Part shown: positions 46,919 to 55,985 of the stretch, in pieces | How the letters are laid out: each line of letters opens with the position of its first letter | Position numbering within the stretch: the stretch's first letter is position 1 | Source: Pycnococcus provasolii | Lineage: Eukaryota; Chlorophyta; Pseudoscourfieldiophyceae; Pseudoscourfieldiales; Pycnococcaceae | Direction of reading: 5' to 3' | NCBI GenBank assembly: GCA_938743325.2 | Contig: OW568868.1 | Coordinates: 558,001-622,000, forward strand | Length of the DNA stretch: 64,000 nucleotides | Notes under the pieces: generated by a model | The model's database searches: none | What the model was told of the DNA's origin: nothing | The model's input: only the letters and a program-made list of their open reading frames with translations | Program-made: the position numbers and the translations under genes

Positions 46919-47587
46919 ATGGCGGCGCAACCGTCGAGCGCCCCGCGCAAGCAGCTTGAGCTGACGCCCGAGGACTTCGAGCGGTACATGTTCTTCGAGT
47001 CCGCGCGCAAACAGGCAGAGAAGGACTACGCCAAGAACAACCAAGACACGCAGGCACTCACGCGCTGGGGAGGCTCGCTGCTCGAGCTCGCGCACTTCCG
47101 CCAGGGCACAGAGGCGATCGAGCTCATCGAAGCGGCAATTTTGAAATTCGAGGAGGCGCTTCAAATCAACCCCAAAAAACACGACGCGCTCTGGTGCCTC
47201 GGCAACGCCCTGACGTCGCAAGGGTTCCTATACGCCGACGCCGAAAAAGCTGGCGAGTTCTTCACCAAGGCGGCGGACAACTTTCGCAAGGCGCTTGCGG
47301 AGGAGCCGAACAATGAAGTGTACAAAAAGGCGCTCGAGATGACCGCCAAGGCGCCTGCACTACACCTCGAGCTGCAGAAGCAGCTCGCGCAGCAGCAGCA
47401 GCAACAGCAACAGCAGGCGGTGGCGGCGGGTGCAACCGGCGCAGCGGGTGGCGCGCAGAGCGAGGCGGAGCGACGCAAGGAGTTGGACGAGGCGTTCACA
47501 TACGACGTTTTTGGCTGGTTAACACTTGCAGCAATCGCGGTGGGGTGGATCGCAATGGCACGCCGCGCAGGCGCAGCTGCTGCCTAA
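46919..47587 (+). CDS. TOM20: Plant-type TOM20 mitochondrial import receptor
   Basis: 222 residues. The cytosolic part (10-140) matches the plant/green TOM20 family: DFERYMFFESARKQAEKDYA, RWGGSLLELAHFRQG, ILKFEEALQINPKKHDALWC and LGNALTSQGFLYAD, with two TPR-like units. A glutamine/alanine linker (145-175) and a C-terminal membrane anchor, FGWLTLAAIAVGWIAMARR, follow. Plant TOM20 is tail-anchored in the outer mitochondrial membrane and is not homologous to animal or fungal TOM20, so this is strong evidence for the green lineage. The length fits the family. Confidence 0.9.
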   Translation: MAAQPSSAPRKQLELTPEDFERYMFFESARKQAEKDYAKNNQDTQALTRWGGSLLELAHFRQGTEAIELIEAAILKFEEALQINPKKHDALWCLGNALTSQGFLYADAEKAGEFFTKAADNFRKALAEEPNNEVYKKALEMTAKAPALHLELQKQLAQQQQQQQQQAVAAGATGAAGGAQSEAERRKELDEAFTYDVFGWLTLAAIAVGWIAMARRAGAAAA

Positions 47588-47687
47588 AGCTCTTTAGCTT
47601 GATCCCGTAAATAAAAATGACAAAAAAAATTGTTTTGTTTTTGAGTCTGTTTTTACACATGTATTCATACATACTGTATTCGTAATG

Positions 47688-49169
47688 TTACGCGAAGGCG
47701 GCGGGTGGCTCGACGTCCGGAATGCTTCCAACGGAGAAGGTAGACGCACGCCAAGCAGCTTCCGTTGGATCCACTTCCTCTTGCGTCGTCGTCGCTTGAG
47801 CGGAAGGTTGCGACGGCGAGGCTGCCGCCAGTGATGGTTGAGGGTTGATCTCAGGAGGAAGCTCAACACGCTGCTCGGATGGCAAAGCTTTCTTTGGCTT
47901 TGGTGGTGGTGTCGCAGGCGACGACGTCCCAAATCCTCCCAACCCGAATCCTCCGCCGGTAGCTGCGGCAGTTTGCTGAGGAAAGCCTCCCGACTGTGGA
48001 AAACTACTAGCACCACCACCACCAAAGCCGCCGCCTCCGAAGCCGCCTCCGGTTGGCCTTGCGGCTGCGTTGCCAAAGCCTCCGCCGCCACCACCGCCTG
48101 CTGACCTTGCAGCGGCGTTGCCAAAGCCGCTGCTGCCGCCTCCTCCTCCTGGAAAGCCGCCACCGCCACCACCGCTTGCTGGCCTTGGAGCTGCGTTGCC
48201 AAATCCGCCGCCGCCACCGCCGCCGCCAGGAAAGCCGCCTCCTCCACCGCCGCCGGTTGGCCTTCCGGCTGCGTTGCCAAAGCCTCCGCCCGCTTGGCTT
48301 GCGACACCACCACCAAAGCCGCCGCCTGTGTTGCCAAAGCCTCCTCCTCCACCTGCTGGCCTTGCGGCTGCGTTGCCAAAGCCGCCGCCACCACCACCGC
48401 CTGCTGGCCTTTGAGCTGCGTTGCCAAATCCGCCGCCGCCGGCTGGAAAACCTCCTCCGCCGCCGCCGCGGGCTGGTCTTGCGGCTGCGTTGCCAAACCC
48501 GCCACCTGGTTGGTTCGTGACACCACCACCGAAGCCGCCGCCTGTGTTGCCAAAGCCTCCTCCTCCACCTGCTGGCCTTGCGGCTGCGTTGCCAAAGCCG
48601 CCGCCACCGCCGCCTGGAAAGCCTGCGCTGCCACCACCGCTTGCTGGCCTTGGAGCTGTGTTGCCAAACCCACCGCTACCTTGGTTTGTACCACGACCAC
48701 CTGTACGCCCCGCACTGCCACTGCTCCTTCCAAAGCCGGCGCTGCTTGACCTGGTGTTGCCGGTGTTACCGCCGCCGCCAAAGCCACCGCCTGTATTTCC
48801 AAAACCGCCACTGTTTGGCCTCGCGGCACTGCCAAATCCGCCGCCGGTGTTGGCACCGAATCCACCCGCGGACTTCGAGGGTTGGTTCTGCCTCCTTCCT
48901 CCTCCTCCTCCTCCTCCTCCTCCTCCGTAGTTTTGGCGCTGGCTTTGATGTTGACCTTGACCTTGGTAGGACGACGCGCCGATGCCAAAGTGCGACGTGT
49001 ACGCGCCACCATGTTGTCTCGCATTCGGCTGAGACTGAAAAGCTCCTGACTGCTGTGAGAATCCGCCACCACCACCACTGTTATTGTGACCTTGGAAACC
49101 GCCACCACCAAACCCGCCTCCTGACCCACTACCACGATGTTGGTTGCTGTTTGGTCCTCCGAACGGCAT
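47688..49169 (-). CDS. FG-repeat protein, nucleoporin-like
   Basis: 493 residues from the ATG at 49169. About 340 residues are near-identical GGFGNAAARPAGGGG-type units, with a more acidic C-terminal tail (VELPPEINPQ to PPAAFA). Dense Phe-Gly repeats in glycine-rich spacers are the mark of nucleoporins lining the nuclear pore. An in-frame ATG at 49238 exists, but the sequence between is a pyrimidine-rich run ending TCGTCGCAG, which looks like the 3' end of a 5'-UTR intron. The C-terminal tail would be the anchor. A glycine-rich RNA-binding protein without its RRM is an alternative. Confidence 0.55.
   Translation of the reverse strand: MPFGGPNSNQHRGSGSGGGFGGGGFQGHNNSGGGGGFSQQSGAFQSQPNARQHGGAYTSHFGIGASSYQGQGQHQSQRQNYGGGGGGGGGGRRQNQPSKSAGGFGANTGGGFGSAARPNSGGFGNTGGGFGGGGNTGNTRSSSAGFGRSSGSAGRTGGRGTNQGSGGFGNTAPRPASGGGSAGFPGGGGGGFGNAAARPAGGGGGFGNTGGGFGGGVTNQPGGGFGNAAARPARGGGGGGFPAGGGGFGNAAQRPAGGGGGGGFGNAAARPAGGGGGFGNTGGGFGGGVASQAGGGFGNAAGRPTGGGGGGGFPGGGGGGGGFGNAAPRPASGGGGGGFPGGGGGSSGFGNAAARSAGGGGGGGFGNAAARPTGGGFGGGGFGGGGASSFPQSGGFPQQTAAATGGGFGLGGFGTSSPATPPPKPKKALPSEQRVELPPEINPQPSLAAASPSQPSAQATTTQEEVDPTEAAWRASTFSVGSIPDVEPPAAFA
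48050..48900 (-). repeat. Coding minisatellite of GGFGN units
   Basis: A mosaic array inside the FG-repeat gene: segments of about 80-250 bases around GGCTTTGGCAACGCAGC recur almost unchanged. The order of variants (AAARPAG, TGGGFGGG, APRPASG) suggests repeated internal unequal exchange. Confidence 0.65.
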
Positions 49170-49364
49170 GGCGCGACCTGCGACGAATGAAGGGAAGATG
49201 AAGGGGAGGGGGAAAGGATTATTCGGGTTTTGGAACATCTCTCAAGTTGGAACTCGGAAATCTGTTCCCTCTGATCTGCCACAGCCTGACAGCCACACAG
49301 AAGAAGAAGTCGAAAGTCGAATTGTTTTGTCTGATTTTTTGATAGCCGCCATCATCCTTGCTCC

Positions 49365-50069
49365 ATGGCGTTCGTTCCTTCTTCCTTCCGTCCGTTGGTA
49401 AGAGTAGTATCCTTCTCCACTTTCTGGAGAAGGAGAAGAGCGGTGGTGGCGGCGTCTGCGTCTCCGATGAAGAGGAAAGGTGCTGCTCTAAGAAGCGTAC
49501 ACGATAGACGATGTGGTGCTGCCGTTGTGTGCCGCGCGTCGTCGTCGCCCGATGCACCGAACGACGATGACGAGGAGGATCGAAAACAACAAAGGGAGGA
49601 GGTGAAGCAGGAAGGCGACGAGGAGACGGGCGACGACGACGTCAACCTCGAAGATCTACCCGTTCTCGGAGAAAGCAGATTTGATTATCAGGTGCGCGCC
49701 CTGCGTGGGGAGTTCAGTCCGGAAGATGAAGAGACCGAGGACACGGAGGAGAACGGCTCAGGTCGCATCATGAGTGCGCTGAGCGGTGGGCAGTGGCCGC
49801 AACCGTACAAGTTCCAGGTGGTGGCACGCAGCACGGGCGTTTGGGTGCAAGACGAGAGGCTCGCGAGGGACGTCGTTGCGACGGTCAGCCGCCTCACGCT
49901 TGGTTCGGAGGGCGCCATCAGTCCTATTGACGAGAGCAGTGTGACGGTGAAGTTGCGCGGGAGTAAGTTTCTGAGCGTGAACGTGGACGTTGAGGTGGAG
50001 AGCCAGGAGGACATTGACAGCGTTTTGCAGGCGCTGGGCGAGGACGACCGGATCATCATGAGGTACTGA
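49365..50069 (+). CDS. DUF493/YbeD-like plastid protein
   Basis: 234 residues. A Ser/Arg-rich transit-like start (1-60) and an acidic linker precede the domain at about 140-234: YKFQVVARSTGVWVQDERL, then VTVKLRGSKFLSVNVDVEVE and LGEDDRIIMRY. The GSKFLSV-x-V-x-V-ES line and the closing R-x-x-M-x are the signature of the DUF493 (UPF0250/YbeD) family, a ferredoxin-like fold found in bacteria and plant plastids. Precise function unknown; likely a ligand-binding regulator. Confidence 0.75.
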   Translation: MAFVPSSFRPLVRVVSFSTFWRRRRAVVAASASPMKRKGAALRSVHDRRCGAAVVCRASSSPDAPNDDDEEDRKQQREEVKQEGDEETGDDDVNLEDLPVLGESRFDYQVRALRGEFSPEDEETEDTEENGSGRIMSALSGGQWPQPYKFQVVARSTGVWVQDERLARDVVATVSRLTLGSEGAISPIDESSVTVKLRGSKFLSVNVDVEVESQEDIDSVLQALGEDDRIIMRY

Positions 50070-50270
50070 ACCAACGCAAGTTGTGTAAGGGTAAAGTTAA
50101 TCCCCCATTCTCAAACTCGAATTCGAGTTTCCAACGAAACCCCCATTCATTACGATAGAGGCTTTGTTTCCCTGCGCGCGCATCCGAATCCGCCCACCTC
50201 ATCCGCACTCGCATCCGGCGCAGCATCTATCCATCTGCAGCTTGACGACGACTTGGTACACTTGGTGGTC

Positions 50271-51071
50271 ATGTTCAGCCTGCTCTATGGCCTGTACCAG
50301 TACCTCTTCAGCAAGACGGAGCTCCACGTCCTCATCGTCGGACTCGACGGCGCAGGCAAGACGACGCTGCTAGAACGCATGAAGGCTATCTACACAGAAA
50401 CAGAGGGACTGCTGCCGCACCAGATCCTACCCACCGTCGGGCTTAACATTGGCAGGTTCGAGGCGCACAACGCTCGGCTGATTTTGTGGGATCTCGGCGG
50501 CGCGACGCAGCTTCGTGGCATCTGGGAAAAGTACTACGAGGATGCACATGCCGTCATCTTCGTCATCGACGGCTCAGACGCAAGGCGGTACGCGGAGGCG
50601 AGCGAGGTGCTCAGAATCGCGCTCAGCAACAGGGCGCTGCACGGGGCGCCCGTTCTCGTCGCCGCAAATAAGAGCGATGTCGCGTTGCTGTCCAACTTGA
50701 AAGCAGTGGACACCACGCCAGCTGTCACGAGTGGAAGCGCGCAGGCACCGAGCGACGAAAAGGCGACCTCCACAAGCTCGGCACCTTCCACGTCGCCACC
50801 CGCCGAAGCGTCGTCGGCAGACGTTATGGGCAAGCTGCACAAAACGCTGTGGGGTTCAGAGGGGTTTCTCAGCAGCTGGACAGCGAACAACGTGCACTTG
50901 CACTCGACGTGTGCTCGCGACGGCACCGGCGTGAACGGTGCTGTGACGTGGCTTGTTGACGCGGTGCGACGGAGTCCACGCAGCCTTCGCATGGCACAAG
51001 CTGCGCAGCAGGAGGAAGAGAGACAGCAAGCGGCGAGAAGAGTCGGCGTGCGTCGCAACGCATCGATGTGA
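50271..51071 (+). CDS. ARFRP1: ARFRP1-type small GTPase
   Basis: 266 residues from MFSLLYGLYQYLFSKTELHV, which matches the ARFRP1/ARL3p start and keeps no Gly-2 for myristoylation. GTP motifs: GLDGAGKTTLL (P-loop), LPTVGLN (switch I), WDLGGATQLRGIW (switch II; ARFRP1 members read WDLGGQ, so Gln is Ala here), AANKSD (NKxD). ARFRP1 sits at the trans-Golgi and helps recruit ARL1 and golgins. A 50-residue Ser/Thr/Pro-rich insertion at about 150-190 is unusual. The switch II Gln to Ala change would reduce intrinsic hydrolysis. Close behind is the nuclease gene on the other strand. Confidence 0.8.
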   Translation: MFSLLYGLYQYLFSKTELHVLIVGLDGAGKTTLLERMKAIYTETEGLLPHQILPTVGLNIGRFEAHNARLILWDLGGATQLRGIWEKYYEDAHAVIFVIDGSDARRYAEASEVLRIALSNRALHGAPVLVAANKSDVALLSNLKAVDTTPAVTSGSAQAPSDEKATSTSSAPSTSPPAEASSADVMGKLHKTLWGSEGFLSSWTANNVHLHSTCARDGTGVNGAVTWLVDAVRRSPRSLRMAQAAQQEEERQQAARRVGVRRNASM

Positions 51072-51142
51072 ATATATCGTGGCTTTTCGCTGTTTCTATT
51101 CTACTATTGTAACTTTACATTTCTACATTGTTCTCACAAAAA

Positions 51143-52381
51143 TCACCCCAGATCCATCGCGTCGTCAGCATCAACCGGCGGGGGTGGTGGAGCGAGTGAT
51201 CTCGCGTGAGATTCGTTGTTGCTGTTGGATGTGGCATTAGTGGCCGCAGTGGCGGCACCCTGCAGTGCATCTCTAAGATGTGACGCCTCTTCCAAGAGCA
51301 CCTTGGTGCCGTCAGCTTGCGGCCAGGCGCGGGCTATTGAGCAGAGAGCCGTCGAAGCGTCCGCAGCATCGCGTGGCGACACCTTTGCCACATTCGCTCC
51401 ACGCCTCCAAGTTCTCAACACCTTGTTGAGAATCTCGGCATCCGCCTCACAGCGACGAGGAAGGATTTCATTGAAGACGGCACGAAACATCGCATGAAGG
51501 CAGCGCGTCACCTCCGCACCCGTCTCCCACGGCGGCTTCGGGTTTGCTGCTTCCAGCCACATGTCGTCGCCGTAACACTCACGCAACGCACGCTCGCAGA
51601 GAGGTGCTAACCGAGCGACGACGATGCCGTCGATAGCCTCCACCCAAAGCGCCCCGTCGTCGGACTCTTTCGCATATCTGGGTGACACTGTGGCGGCGGT
51701 GGTTGTTGTCGTGGTGTGAGTCGTGGCAATTGGCGTCGGCACGACGACGCCTGATGCGAGCATCCCGTGGTGACTCACTGCCACCTCGTGCGTGAGCTGT
51801 CTCGTGTCCCACGCCGTCACGCCGCTTACGCTCGCTTTCAGTGCAAGATTCCTATCGTCGGTTACGAGCACCGTTCTCCAACCTCGTTCCATCATAGCGA
51901 GCGTGCACTGCAGTATCCTATCGTCGTTGGCAATGGCAGCTTGGTTGTCACCCCTCCACCCTCGTGCCGTCTCGTCCTTGCGCGCTTGATCGGCAGACTG
52001 CCCATACACCGTCGAGGTTGCGACGGTATCCGTGAGAAACGAGATGGCCGCTCTCGCCTCTATTGCCACCCGCTGTTGAGCGCGTTCTTTCAGCGCGTCA
52101 AGTTCAAGGAGCACGACCCAGGGTATGACGAGTGCGGCGTCAGGTCTCGGCAGAAGTTGCGCTGAAATGAGGTTTCGTTTGTTGTCGCTCAACAAAACGT
52201 TTGTGTCTATGGTGAGGAAGACGCCAACGGAAGCCGGGGAGGAGGACGGAATAGACGATAGCGACAAGAAGGAGGAGGAGGAGGAGGAGGAGGAGGAGGA
52301 GGAGGGCAAGGAGGACATGAACGAGCGCAAAGACTGCACGGACAAGTGGCCTGCGTCAACTTCCATCGAAGCCATGGCCAT
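51143..52381 (-). CDS. SWT1: SWT1-like PIN-domain endoribonuclease
   Basis: 412 residues from the ATG at 52381. The N-terminal 45 residues are Ser-rich with an acidic-looking run in the antisense (poly-Ser here). The PIN domain is at about 50-200: FLTIDTNVLLSDNKRNLIS, VVLLELDALKERAQQRVAIE, ANDDRILQCTLAMMERGWRT and VLVTDDRNLALKASV: the four acidic positions of a PIN nuclease are present. SWT1 cleaves defective nuclear mRNA at the pore. A helical C-terminal half (about 230-400) fits SWT1's second domain. SMG6-type PIN is the main alternative. Confidence 0.7.
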   Translation of the reverse strand: MAMASMEVDAGHLSVQSLRSFMSSLPSSSSSSSSSSSFLSLSSIPSSSPASVGVFLTIDTNVLLSDNKRNLISAQLLPRPDAALVIPWVVLLELDALKERAQQRVAIEARAAISFLTDTVATSTVYGQSADQARKDETARGWRGDNQAAIANDDRILQCTLAMMERGWRTVLVTDDRNLALKASVSGVTAWDTRQLTHEVAVSHHGMLASGVVVPTPIATTHTTTTTTAATVSPRYAKESDDGALWVEAIDGIVVARLAPLCERALRECYGDDMWLEAANPKPPWETGAEVTRCLHAMFRAVFNEILPRRCEADAEILNKVLRTWRRGANVAKVSPRDAADASTALCSIARAWPQADGTKVLLEEASHLRDALQGAATAATNATSNSNNESHARSLAPPPPPVDADDAMDLG

Positions 52382-52618
52382 GGAATTCACCAATCACTTC
52401 CAATGGATGGGATTGCGATGTGAAAACATCAATCTTCCCACTCAAGTAGGTCACTCAAATTCACCTGGACACTGGAGGGAGGGAATCCAGGAACCCACTC
52501 TAGAATGGGTGTTTCCATCCCTCCTTCACTGGTCCTTCACAACCACTTCTCTTCGTCCTCATTCGCACCGTAACGTCCCGCCAGCCGCAAAGCAAACGCA
52601 TTTCATTTCTGGTCTGCC

Positions 52619-53884
52619 ATGTCCGTCTCACGTGCTAATCCAGCAGGGATTGGTCGCTTGCTTACACTGCTCACCGCACTGCTTACTTGTACCGGTGCTC
52701 TGGCTTCACGCATCAAGGACTTCCCGCAAGCCGTGATATCCTCTGATGAAGGACTCCACGGCGTGCGTCCGTCCTCCGTTTCGGACTCCTCTGCTCGTGC
52801 AGTTGATGCTGCCGCAGTTGCACGATGGCTCGTGCACGCAACCGGGACAGGTGCGCTCGCAACGACGTCCGTGCACCTGCAAGGTTTACCGTTCGCAAGC
52901 GCAATATCTTTCTCCGACGGAGTGCCCGACAAGCCCTCAAGTGGACATCTTTGGTTCTACATGAGCGCAATGGACGTTTCGTGCGACGACATTTTGGCGA
53001 ATGCGACGGCAAGCCTTACGCTTTCCGAAGCTTCCATCCCAGAGCGGGCTTCGTGGTGTCAAACGGCACCTATGGACGAGGAGGACCCTAACTGCGTCAA
53101 GCTCACAATCACTGGCAACTTTCAGCGTGTCAGCTCGGCCGACACGCAAACGGCAGAAGAGGCTTTGTTCGCGAGGCATCCAGATATGAAGCTTTGGCCT
53201 CGTGGACACAAGTGGTTGATTTTGGAGCTGAAACCGACAAGTTTGTTTCTCCTCGACGCCTACGGGGGTGCAAAGCATATCCCCGTCGAGGAATTTATGC
53301 GTGCTGAGCCGGCGCCAGCACCGAAAAAGTTGCCGCCGCCTCCACCGGCGACGGGAAAGCCTCCTTTCTTTGAGCGCGCGAGAAGGGCGCGTTGGCTCGT
53401 GCACTCGTCTAGGTGGGGAACGCTCGGCACGACGTCGGTTCACCTATTTGGAGCGCCATTCGGTTCCGCCATTTCGTTCAGCGACGGCGCGGACGATGAA
53501 GCTACAGGTCGCATCTTCATGTACCTGACTAAAATGGACGCAGCCGCGCAGGACATCGCCGCATCGTCGTCTTCGGTGGCGTCCTTCACGCTAACGGAGA
53601 TGCCGCTAGGAGTATGCAAGAGAGTGTGTGCGGAGGATCCGACGTGTGCGCGCATTACCCTTACGGGTCCTGTGCGTGTCGTCAACGGAACCGACACGCA
53701 GCTCGCTCGTGATGCGTTGTTTTCGAGGCACCCGGCGATGGCGCGTTGGCCCGCGGAGCACCATTTCGAGTTCTACGAGCTTCATATCGAGACAATTTTC
53801 TTCTTAGACATGTACGGCGGCGCGAAGCCGCTTGAGCTTGCGGAGTACTGGAAGGCTTACGGTTCAGCGCCTACGATGCCATGA
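52619..53884 (+). CDS. Secreted tandem CREG-domain protein
   Basis: 421 residues. Signal peptide at 1-29 (LLTLLTALLTCTGALAS). Two copies of the CREG fold (a split barrel related to pyridoxamine-phosphate oxidase): copy 1 at about 65-230 (ARWLVHATGTGALATTSVHL; ILANATASLTLSEA; ALFARHPDMKLWPRGHKWLI; LLDAYGGAKHI) and copy 2 at about 255-415 (ARWLVHSSRWGTLGTTSVHL; LFSRHPAMARWPAEHHFEFY; LDMYGGAKPL), joined by a Pro-rich linker. Human CREG1 is a single-domain secreted or lysosomal glycoprotein; CREG cannot bind FMN as oxidases do. A likely secretory or vacuolar role. Confidence 0.85.
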   Translation: MSVSRANPAGIGRLLTLLTALLTCTGALASRIKDFPQAVISSDEGLHGVRPSSVSDSSARAVDAAAVARWLVHATGTGALATTSVHLQGLPFASAISFSDGVPDKPSSGHLWFYMSAMDVSCDDILANATASLTLSEASIPERASWCQTAPMDEEDPNCVKLTITGNFQRVSSADTQTAEEALFARHPDMKLWPRGHKWLILELKPTSLFLLDAYGGAKHIPVEEFMRAEPAPAPKKLPPPPPATGKPPFFERARRARWLVHSSRWGTLGTTSVHLFGAPFGSAISFSDGADDEATGRIFMYLTKMDAAAQDIAASSSSVASFTLTEMPLGVCKRVCAEDPTCARITLTGPVRVVNGTDTQLARDALFSRHPAMARWPAEHHFEFYELHIETIFFLDMYGGAKPLELAEYWKAYGSAPTMP

Positions 53885-54209
53885 AGAACATGTAATGGAT
53901 TGTTTTTCCATCCTTCTTGTTCACCTGTCCCCCAACTGGTCAGGACCGGGCTCCGGACTGATGGGGATCCCGGTCGAGCACACATTTATATACATGGCGG
54001 CGCACACGTTCCCGACGTTTAGTTCATGCGGGGACCTTCCGGAGGTCCCTTCTGGATATCTAACATTCCTATCGCCGCCGTCGCCGCCGCTGCCGCCCGA
54101 ATCGACGTACTTTCCCGACGATTATACTACCTATTCACCGTCGCGCAAGTAACCAAAGATTGGATTTTGTATCTGGTAATTACACAAAACACCCCTTCGA
54201 AATTGACTT
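53885..54209. other. Convergent 3' region, 325 bases
   Basis: Between the CREG and P450 stops. GC-rich middle with (GCC)n-like repeats at about 54072-54100; no repeat R1 or R2 copy can be supported. No gene seen. Confidence 0.35.
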
Positions 54210-55985
54210 TCACTTCCTCTGCCTCCGCCGTATCTTCAGAAAGCTCGTTTCGGAGTCAAATGCCATCAAGCCTGCGCCGTAGTACACAGGAAGGTGGTGC
54301 GATGCTGTGCTCCTAAGCTTCTCGGAGAGCTCAGGCGTACAAGACACCTCAAATCGACGAAGCAAACCAGCAACCACAATCTGGGCTTCGAGCATTGCCA
54401 TGTTCGCTCCAACGCAGTACCGTTTTCCGCCACCAAACGGAAGGTAAGCAACGTTCTCGTCGCCCACGCCGCCCTCGAAGCGAGATGGATCAAACGTCTC
54501 GGCGTCCTTTCCCCAGTATTGTGGAAGGCGACCAAGCACATATGGCGAAGTCCAAAGCGAAGTGCCTGGCGGCAGCGTAGTGCCACCGAGCGTGCTGCCA
54601 CTTTCCCCAGTTGTGCGGAGCGCAATGAGCACACCTGGGTACAAGCGAAGCGTCTCTTTCAGCACGGACGTCAGCAGTGTCAAACTTTCCGCCTCCTCAA
54701 TCGTACGAGGAGCATTTTGATCACCCGGAAGTTTTGTTTCAAGTTCCGCCACGACGCGGCGCTGCCAGTCTGGGTAATACGCAAGCAGCATCATCGTGCA
54801 GGCAACCAGCGCGGCTGTCGTGTCGTGTCCAGCTACGAGAAGTTCAGTTAGTGTATTCGTGATCGCCTTGAGCCTGAGCGGCTTGCCGTCCGCGTCCGTT
54901 GCACCCATCAGGCTGTCGAGCATGTCTCCGGGTAGGGGCTGGCCGTTCGCGGCCATGTCCACGCGCTTGTCAATACACTTGACGATAAATTGGTCAAGCT
55001 CAGCGTTCGCCTTCTCCTTCCTAAGCCTCGCGTCCGTCTCCAGGTAACGAAATGATAGCAGCGGATCGCTTTGCACTTCGTCGCTAGCAGCCATTAAGTT
55101 GATCAACGATCTCACCAGCCGAACAGCCTCCGTGTCACCGCGAACAAGCTTTAAGTCGGAGGAGAACACGGCAGCAACGATACTTTCCAGCGTGACGGCC
55201 TTCGACGTCTGGTCAATTCGAACCACCGCTTCGCCGCCTGTACCGCAGAGGGCCTGCCAGTTTTCCGCGAGGCCGTCAGTTTTATCGGCGATAGTCGCGG
55301 CGAGTTTCACGAGAGCCGCTTTTCTGCTCACGGTTTTGTTCGCCATGGTGCGGTACATACGCCAGGTTTCCCCTTTCGTGTTCACAAATCCAGAGTCCAC
55401 CTCATCGAAGAAGTGCGCCGCTGCTGTCGACGGTCGTCCGTTGTCGTCCAAATTGTTCCTTCCGTTGAGCATCTCCTGCGCCACGTCCGCGTCGTTGACG
55501 ACAAGAACGCGAGCATCACCAAGCCAGAGCTCGACGAAAGGTTCGTCCCTATACTCGTCTCGTGCATAGCTTAAAAGCTGCGTATGAAACTTGCTCGACT
55601 CGGCAAGCAGTTCGATCGTATTTCCAACCACCGGTAACGGCGTTGGTCCTGGCGCGAGACGCGGCGTCGTTACCAGGTTCATCGTGCTCGTCACCGCGTC
55701 CTGCACGAACGACGCCGGGTCAGGCAGGGGTATGGACGACACTCTCACGTTTTCGCGCTCGGCAACCAGATTCATCGCGTTCGTCACCACGCCCAGCATG
55801 AACGACGCCGGGTCCGGCGGGGGTCGCTCGGCAACCCGCAAGCGCGACCACCTGGCGTACTTGTGCAGTCCACGCGCGCGTCCCGCGCGTGGTGAGCGGC
55901 CATCCCTCGGCCCAGGCTGAGGGACGTGAGCGGAGGTTGGTTTCGATATCGACGTGCACGACAATCTCTTGTGGGAGTGCAACAT
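54210..55985 (-). CDS. Cytochrome P450 monooxygenase
   Basis: 591 residues from the ATG at 55985. The long N-terminus (1-110) is basic and includes an internal duplication (PDPASFMLGVVTNAMNLV and PDPASFVQDAVTSTMNLV), then the proline hinge PGPTPLPVVGNT. The I-helix reads VAGHDTTAALV (about 382), the K-helix ETLR (about 443) and the haem-binding loop FGGGKRYCVGANMA (about 518), all intact, so it should be a catalytically competent monooxygenase. Family assignment is unclear; the transit-like start could mean a plastid or mitochondrial location, although a microsomal anchor cannot be excluded. Confidence 0.85.
   Translation of the reverse strand: MLHSHKRLSCTSISKPTSAHVPQPGPRDGRSPRAGRARGLHKYARWSRLRVAERPPPDPASFMLGVVTNAMNLVAERENVRVSSIPLPDPASFVQDAVTSTMNLVTTPRLAPGPTPLPVVGNTIELLAESSKFHTQLLSYARDEYRDEPFVELWLGDARVLVVNDADVAQEMLNGRNNLDDNGRPSTAAAHFFDEVDSGFVNTKGETWRMYRTMANKTVSRKAALVKLAATIADKTDGLAENWQALCGTGGEAVVRIDQTSKAVTLESIVAAVFSSDLKLVRGDTEAVRLVRSLINLMAASDEVQSDPLLSFRYLETDARLRKEKANAELDQFIVKCIDKRVDMAANGQPLPGDMLDSLMGATDADGKPLRLKAITNTLTELLVAGHDTTAALVACTMMLLAYYPDWQRRVVAELETKLPGDQNAPRTIEEAESLTLLTSVLKETLRLYPGVLIALRTTGESGSTLGGTTLPPGTSLWTSPYVLGRLPQYWGKDAETFDPSRFEGGVGDENVAYLPFGGGKRYCVGANMAMLEAQIVVAGLLRRFEVSCTPELSEKLRSTASHHLPVYYGAGLMAFDSETSFLKIRRRQRK

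Noticed and set aside
47594-49282. A 562-codon frame on the same strand as the FG-repeat gene, shifted by one base
   Set aside because: It is the alternative frame of a repetitive GC-rich array. The FG frame has the nucleoporin-like composition and non-repetitive ends.
53940-54000. Resemblance to part of R1 (GGGATCCCGGTCGAGCACACAT)
   Set aside because: Only one short block is alike and it is not followed by the rest of R1.
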